DNA from: Streptomyces endocoffeicus
Lineage (GTDB): Bacteria > Actinomycetota > Actinomycetes > Streptomycetales > Streptomycetaceae
Assembly: GCF_016741935.1 (NCBI RefSeq)
Contig: NZ_JAERRG010000006.1
Span: forward strand, 124,001-188,000
Length of the DNA stretch: 64,000 bases
Direction of reading: 5' to 3'
Numbering within the stretch: position 1 is the first letter of the stretch; each line of letters begins with the position of its first letter. The notes beneath the pieces are model-generated. The model was given only the letters and a program-made list of their open reading frames with translations, was not told the origin of the DNA and made no database searches. Below, one piece after another: positions 59,882 to 64,000 of this stretch. A program made the position numbers and the translations under genes.

Positions 59882-60471
59882 TGGCTGAGCGTGAGCAGGA
59901 CACGGGTCTCCGGTCCCGGTTGGTGGACGTCGGAGTGGAGCTGGTGGACGAGGAGGGCGTCGGGGCCCTCTCGCTGCGGGAGATCGCCCGCCGGGCCGGG
60001 GTGTCCCACGGTGCCCCGCGGCGGTATTTCCCGACCCACCTGTCCCTGCTGTCCGCCATCGCGCGCCGCGGCTTCGAGAGCCTGGCCGCCCAGGCCGGTG
60101 CGGCGATCGCCGCCCATGAGGGCGATCCCCGCGAGCAGTTGACGGCGCTGGCGCGGACCTGGCTCGACTTCGCGCTGACCAACCGCGGCATGTTCGAGCT
60201 GATGTTCCGTCACGATCTCCTGGAGAGCGGCCACTTGGGCCTGCGGGAGACCAGCCTGCCGCTCTTCGCCACCCTCGTCGACCTGGTGGCCGGGGCGCGG
60301 CCGGACTCCGGCCCGGAGCCACGGATCGTCGCGGGCGCGCTGTGGGCGAATCTGCACGGCATCGCCCAGCTGTGGGGCTGGGGCAGCCTTCAGCTCGCGG
60401 TGGGAGGCGACGATCCCGAGCCGCTGCTGCGGGCCGCGCTCGACGCCCACCTCGGCCCGGAGGCCCGATGA
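59881..60471 (+). CDS. TetR/AcrR family repressor of an exporter
   Basis: The 196-residue protein has a TetR N-terminal domain (LVDVGVELVDEEGVGALSLREIARRAGVSHGAPRRYFPTHLSL, about 14-56) and a WHG-type C-terminal domain. Its stop overlaps the MFS exporter start (ATGA), and two palindromes lie directly upstream. It therefore almost certainly represses itself and the exporter. Confidence 0.93.
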   Translation: MAEREQDTGLRSRLVDVGVELVDEEGVGALSLREIARRAGVSHGAPRRYFPTHLSLLSAIARRGFESLAAQAGAAIAAHEGDPREQLTALARTWLDFALTNRGMFELMFRHDLLESGHLGLRETSLPLFATLVDLVAGARPDSGPEPRIVAGALWANLHGIAQLWGWGSLQLAVGGDDPEPLLRAALDAHLGPEAR

Positions 60472-62024
60472 GCGCCCCGCTGAGCTCCCCGCGCGGACGG
60501 CGCCTCATCCTCGTCGCGAGCGTCACCGGAGCCGTGATCGTCGCCCTGGACGGCACTGTGCTGACCGTCGCCCAGCCCCGGCTGCAACGGGACCTCCATG
60601 CCACGTTCGCCCAGGTCCAGTGGACCAGTACCGGGTATCTGATCGCCGTGGCGAGTCTGCTGGTGTTCGCGGGCCGCCTCGGCGACCGCTACGGCCATCG
60701 GCGCGTCTTCGCCATCGGGATGCTGGGCTTCGGCGCCGCCTCGGCGGGCATCGGGCTCGCGGGCGGTATCGGCTGGGTGATCGGGCTGCGGGTCGCCCAG
60801 GGGGTTTTCGGGGCGCTGCTGCAACCCGCCACCCTCGGGATGCTGCGGGCCGCGTACCCGCCCGACCGGCTCGGCCGGCCGGTCGCGGTGCGGACCGCCG
60901 CCATCGGGCTGGCGGCCGTGGCCGGTCCGCTGGTCGGCGGGGCGCTGACCACCCACCTGGGGTGGCGGGCGGTGTTCTTCGTCAACGTCGCGCCCGCCCT
61001 CGCCATGGGTCTTGCGGCACTCGCCATCAGCGCCCCGTCGGCGCTCGCCGTCCGGGCCCCGTCGGCACTCGCCGTCCAGACCCCGGCGGTGCTCGCTGTC
61101 CGCGTCCCGGCGGCGCCCCGTGAGACCGCCCGGCCGCGGCTCGATCTGCCCGGTGCGGGCCTGCTCGCGGTGGCGCTCGCCGGGCTGGTGCACACGCTCG
61201 TCGGCATCCCCGAAACCGGCTGGACGGTGGCGACCGCGCTCGGGCTCGGGTGCGCCGTGGCGGCCGGAGGGGCCTTCGTACGGCATGAGCGCCGGACGGA
61301 GGATCCGCTGGTGCCGCCGGGCGTGCTGCGGTCGGCCACCGTCGGCCCGGCGCTCGGTGTGCTGGTGGCCGCGTCGGCCGCACTGTTCGGGGCGCTGTTC
61401 CTCGGCACGTACTACCTCCAGGACGTGCTCGCGCTGGATCCGCTCGGCAGCGGGCTGCGGGCGCTGCCGCTCGCGGTGATGATGGTGCTGGGCGCGCCGG
61501 TGGCGGCGATGCTGACGCGCCGTCAGGGTGCCCGCCGGACGGCGGTGGCGGGGATGGTCCTGGTGGCGGCCGGTGTGCTGCTGATGTCCCGGCTCGGCCG
61601 GGGCTCGGGCGCCGAGGCGATCGGTGGCTGCTTCCTCCTGCTGGGCGCGGGTTTCGCCACCGTGATGGTCACCGCGACCACCGTCGTCGTGCGGGACGCG
61701 TCCGTGGACACCGCCGGGGTGGCGGGCGGGCTCCAGCAGACCGCCATGAACATCGGGCCCGCGCTGGGGGTCGCCGCGGCGACCACGCTGATGAGCGTGG
61801 CCGGGCGGGGCGACACCACGGGACAGCCGCCCGGCGACGGACCGCGCTGGGCGGCCGATGTCTTCCTCTCGGCGATGGGACCGGCGCTGACGGTCCTCGC
61901 GGCCGTGGCCGCGGCCGGTGCGCTGTTGGCCACCGGGCTGCCCGGCCGTGCGGCGGCGCGGCGGTCGGAGGATCGGCCGGTGGAGCCGCTCCCGGACGAA
62001 GCCGCCGCCACCGGCCACCCCTGA
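60468..62024 (+). CDS. Drug-exporter MFS, DHA2/EmrB-QacA type
   Basis: The 518-residue transporter has about fourteen hydrophobic segments and DHA2 signatures: LDGTVLTVAQPRLQRDLHA, GRLGDRYGHRRVF, and the motif C region AAVAGPLVGGALT. The central loop (about residues 188-213) is built of three 24-base repeats (SALAVRAP units). It is coupled to the TetR gene. Export of an antimicrobial or waste metabolite is inferred. Confidence 0.92.
   Translation: MSAPLSSPRGRRLILVASVTGAVIVALDGTVLTVAQPRLQRDLHATFAQVQWTSTGYLIAVASLLVFAGRLGDRYGHRRVFAIGMLGFGAASAGIGLAGGIGWVIGLRVAQGVFGALLQPATLGMLRAAYPPDRLGRPVAVRTAAIGLAAVAGPLVGGALTTHLGWRAVFFVNVAPALAMGLAALAISAPSALAVRAPSALAVQTPAVLAVRVPAAPRETARPRLDLPGAGLLAVALAGLVHTLVGIPETGWTVATALGLGCAVAAGGAFVRHERRTEDPLVPPGVLRSATVGPALGVLVAASAALFGALFLGTYYLQDVLALDPLGSGLRALPLAVMMVLGAPVAAMLTRRQGARRTAVAGMVLVAAGVLLMSRLGRGSGAEAIGGCFLLLGAGFATVMVTATTVVVRDASVDTAGVAGGLQQTAMNIGPALGVAAATTLMSVAGRGDTTGQPPGDGPRWAADVFLSAMGPALTVLAAVAAAGALLATGLPGRAAARRSEDRPVEPLPDEAAATGHP
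61032..61103 (+). repeat. Three 24-bp tandem repeats in the exporter gene
   Basis: Units at 61032-61055, 61056-61079 and 61080-61103 (first unit starts GCCCCGTCGGCGCTCGCCGT) encode related Ala/Pro/Val octapeptides in the central cytoplasmic loop. Confidence 0.9.
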
Positions 62025-62074
62025 CCTGAGGGCCGGGGGACCGGTGGCGGCGGCGCGTGGCAGGTGCTCCCGGC

Positions 62075-64000
62075 TCAGCTCAGGGCGACCAGCAGATCGC
62101 CGCCCTCCACCTGTTGAATCGTGTTGATGGCGATGCGCGACACGGTCCCGCCCTTCGGGGCGGCGATGGTGGCCTCCATCTTCATCGCCTCGATCGTGCC
62201 GATGGTGGCACCGGCCTCCACCTGGTCGCCCTCGGCCACCGCCAGCGTCACCACACCCGCGAAGGGCGCCGCCACATGGCCGGGGTTGCTCCGGTCGGCC
62301 TTCTCGGTGGCCGGCACATCGGAGGCCGCCGAGTTGTCCCGCACCTGGACCGGGCGCAACTGCCCGTTCAGCGACGCCATCACCGTGCGCATACCGCGCT
62401 CGTCGGCGTCGCCGATGGCCTCCAGCTCGATCAGCAGCCGGACACCGGGCTCGAGGTCCACCGTGTACTCGTGCCGCGGGCGCAGCCCGTAGAAGAAGTC
62501 CTTGCTGTCCAGCACGCTGGTGTCGCCATGGGCCTGCCGGTGCGCCTCGAACTCCTTGGTCGGGCCGGGGAACAGCAGCCGGTTCAGCGTGGCCCGCGGA
62601 TCCTTCTCCAGTTGCTCCCGGTCCTCCGCGGACAGTTCCGCGGCCACCGGCTTGGCGGCGGCGCGGCCCTCCAGCGCCTTGCCGCGGAACGGCTCGGGCC
62701 AGCCGCCCGGCGGATTGCCCAGCTCGCCGCGGAGGAACCCGATGACCGAGTCCGGGATGTCGTACCGGCCCGGCCGCGCCTCGAAGTCCTCCGGCGACAC
62801 CCCCGCCCCCACCAGGTGAAGCGCGAGATCGCCGACCACCTTCGACGACGGGGTGACCTTCACCAGATGGCCCAGGATCCGGTCCGCGGCGGTGTACATC
62901 GCCTCGATGTCCTCGAAGCGGTCGCCGAGGCCGAGCGCGATGGCCTGGGTGCGCAGATTGGACAGCTGACCACCGGGGATCTCATGGTGGTACACCCGTC
63001 CGGTCGGCGAGGCGAGGCCCGCCTCGAACGGTGCGTAGATCTTGCGCACGGCTTCCCAGTACGGCTCCAGGCCGCCGATCGCCTCGAGGTCGAGCCCGGT
63101 CGGCCGGTCGGAGTGGTCGGTGGCGGCCACGATCGCCGACAGCGACGGCTGGGAGGTGGTGCCCGCCATGGAGGCCACCGCGCCGTCCACCGCGTCCGCA
63201 CCGGCCTGGACCGCCGCGAGATAGGTGGCGAGCTGACCGCCCGCGGTGTCATGGGTGTGGATGTGCACCGGCAGGTCGAACTCCCGGCGCAGCGCGGAGA
63301 CCAGCTTCGCCGCCGCCGGGGCGCGCAGCAGCCCCGCCATGTCCTTGATGGCCAGCACATGCGCGCCCGCGTCCACGATCTGCTCGGCGAGCCGCAGATA
63401 GTAGTCGAGGGTGTAGAGCCGCTCCGCGGGATCGGACAGGTCGGAGGTGTAGCAGAGCGCCACCTCGGCGATGGCCGAGCCGGTCTCCCGTACCGCGTCG
63501 ATCGCGGGCCGCATCTGCCCGATGTCGTTCAGCGCGTCGAAGATCCGGAAGATATCGATCCCGGTGGCCGTGGCCTCCCGTACGAAGGAGGTGGTCACCT
63601 CGGTCGGGTACGGCGTGTAGCCCACGGTGTTGCGGCCGCGCAGCAGCATCTGCAGACAGATGTTGGGCACCGCCTCGCGCAGCTTGGCCAGCCGCTCCCA
63701 GGGGTCCTCGGCGAGGAAGCGCAGCGCCACGTCGTAGGTGGCCCCGCCCCAGCACTCCAGCGACAGCAGCTCCGGCACGGTCCGCGCCACCACCGGGGCC
63801 ACGGCCAGCAGGTCCTTGCTGCGGACCCGGGTGGCCAGCAGCGACTGGTGCGCGTCCCGGAAGGTGGTGTCGGTGACACCGATGGTGGGCGACTCGCGCA
63901 GCCATCGCGCGAACCCCTCCGGGCCCAGCTCGGTGAGTCGCTGCTTGGAGCCGGCGGGCGGCTCGGTCCCCGGCACCGGGGGCAGCTTGGTGGTCGCGTC
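62075..64000 (-). CDS. pyc: Pyruvate carboxylase, C-terminal part (partial)
   Basis: The last 641 residues of a biotin enzyme lie in the window; the start is beyond 64000. Present are the carboxyltransferase domain (GVTDTTFRDAHQSLLATRVRS, GRNTVGYTPYP, IKDMAGLL, HIHTHDT with metal ligands), the central allosteric linker, and the biotin carrier domain with the biotinyl lysine in IEAMKMEAT. The missing N-terminal half should hold biotin carboxylase. It makes oxaloacetate from pyruvate. It is convergent with the exporter gene. Confidence 0.94.
   Translation of the reverse strand, partial: DATTKLPPVPGTEPPAGSKQRLTELGPEGFARWLRESPTIGVTDTTFRDAHQSLLATRVRSKDLLAVAPVVARTVPELLSLECWGGATYDVALRFLAEDPWERLAKLREAVPNICLQMLLRGRNTVGYTPYPTEVTTSFVREATATGIDIFRIFDALNDIGQMRPAIDAVRETGSAIAEVALCYTSDLSDPAERLYTLDYYLRLAEQIVDAGAHVLAIKDMAGLLRAPAAAKLVSALRREFDLPVHIHTHDTAGGQLATYLAAVQAGADAVDGAVASMAGTTSQPSLSAIVAATDHSDRPTGLDLEAIGGLEPYWEAVRKIYAPFEAGLASPTGRVYHHEIPGGQLSNLRTQAIALGLGDRFEDIEAMYTAADRILGHLVKVTPSSKVVGDLALHLVGAGVSPEDFEARPGRYDIPDSVIGFLRGELGNPPGGWPEPFRGKALEGRAAAKPVAAELSAEDREQLEKDPRATLNRLLFPGPTKEFEAHRQAHGDTSVLDSKDFFYGLRPRHEYTVDLEPGVRLLIELEAIGDADERGMRTVMASLNGQLRPVQVRDNSAASDVPATEKADRSNPGHVAAPFAGVVTLAVAEGDQVEAGATIGTIEAMKMEATIAAPKGGTVSRIAINTIQQVEGGDLLVALS

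Overview
The window is about 72% G+C with GTG and TTG starts, many 4-bp ATGA/GTGA gene overlaps and very few TTA codons. Its gene content (PucR, IclR, ECF41 sigma, roadblock and conservon-like proteins, Tat-exported hydrolases, CUT1 ABC systems without their own ATPase) points to a Streptomyces chromosome, probably an accessory, catabolism-rich part of it. No rRNA, tRNA, CRISPR array, insertion sequence or phage gene was found. Product names rest on motifs read by eye; no database search was possible.

Layout. 1-3725 (minus): start of an NRPS-type adenylation protein, a class C beta-lactamase-like hydrolase, and a copper amine oxidase that appears split over two genes. 4040-4788: a zinc-ribbon/helix-hairpin-helix protein and a small membrane protein, both with TTA codons. 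4805-6284: an SDR and a divergent TetR with twin operators between them. 6349-16377: a cluster with XRE-cupin regulator, FAD amine oxidase, MHS transporter, amino-acid permease, M20 desuccinylase, PucR regulator, GNAT acyltransferase and N-succinylamino acid racemase (NSAR). 16444-19462: P450, XRE regulator, SDR. 19710-26109: a second, rearranged version of the same module, with PucR, serine hydrolase, M19 dipeptidase, a decayed M20 gene, GNAT and NSAR. 26325-33902: monooxygenase, ECF41 sigma factor with small membrane protein, Old Yellow Enzyme, uppP, SseB-like protein, glpK with IclR, and an anti-sigma-like ATPase. 33899-36555: P450 and MFS exporter. 36552-41713: aldarate catabolism (LysR, talarate/galactarate dehydratase, GntP permease, glucarate dehydratase). 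41781-43994: a four-gene roadblock operon. 44496-52630: DUF4142 protein, LysR, hydroxyacid dehydrogenase, another enolase-superfamily enzyme, CUT1 ABC importer and TIM-barrel isomerase. 52731-59633: exported glycan and phosphate hydrolases. 59881-62024: TetR and drug exporter. 62075-64000: C-terminal part of pyruvate carboxylase.

How the genes work together. The two NSAR modules fit the known route in which a GNAT enzyme succinylates a D-amino acid, NSAR racemises the N-succinyl compound and an M20 enzyme releases the L-amino acid. Copy 1 has all three enzymes with transporters; copy 2 has lost its M20 gene to an internal deletion and frameshift but keeps the overlap with the GNAT gene. Five enolase-superfamily genes in about 33 kb make sugar-acid and D-amino-acid use the main theme. 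The least explained unit is the roadblock operon, which has two related roadblock-like proteins, a canonical roadblock protein and a PATAN-like protein but no GTPase or kinase.
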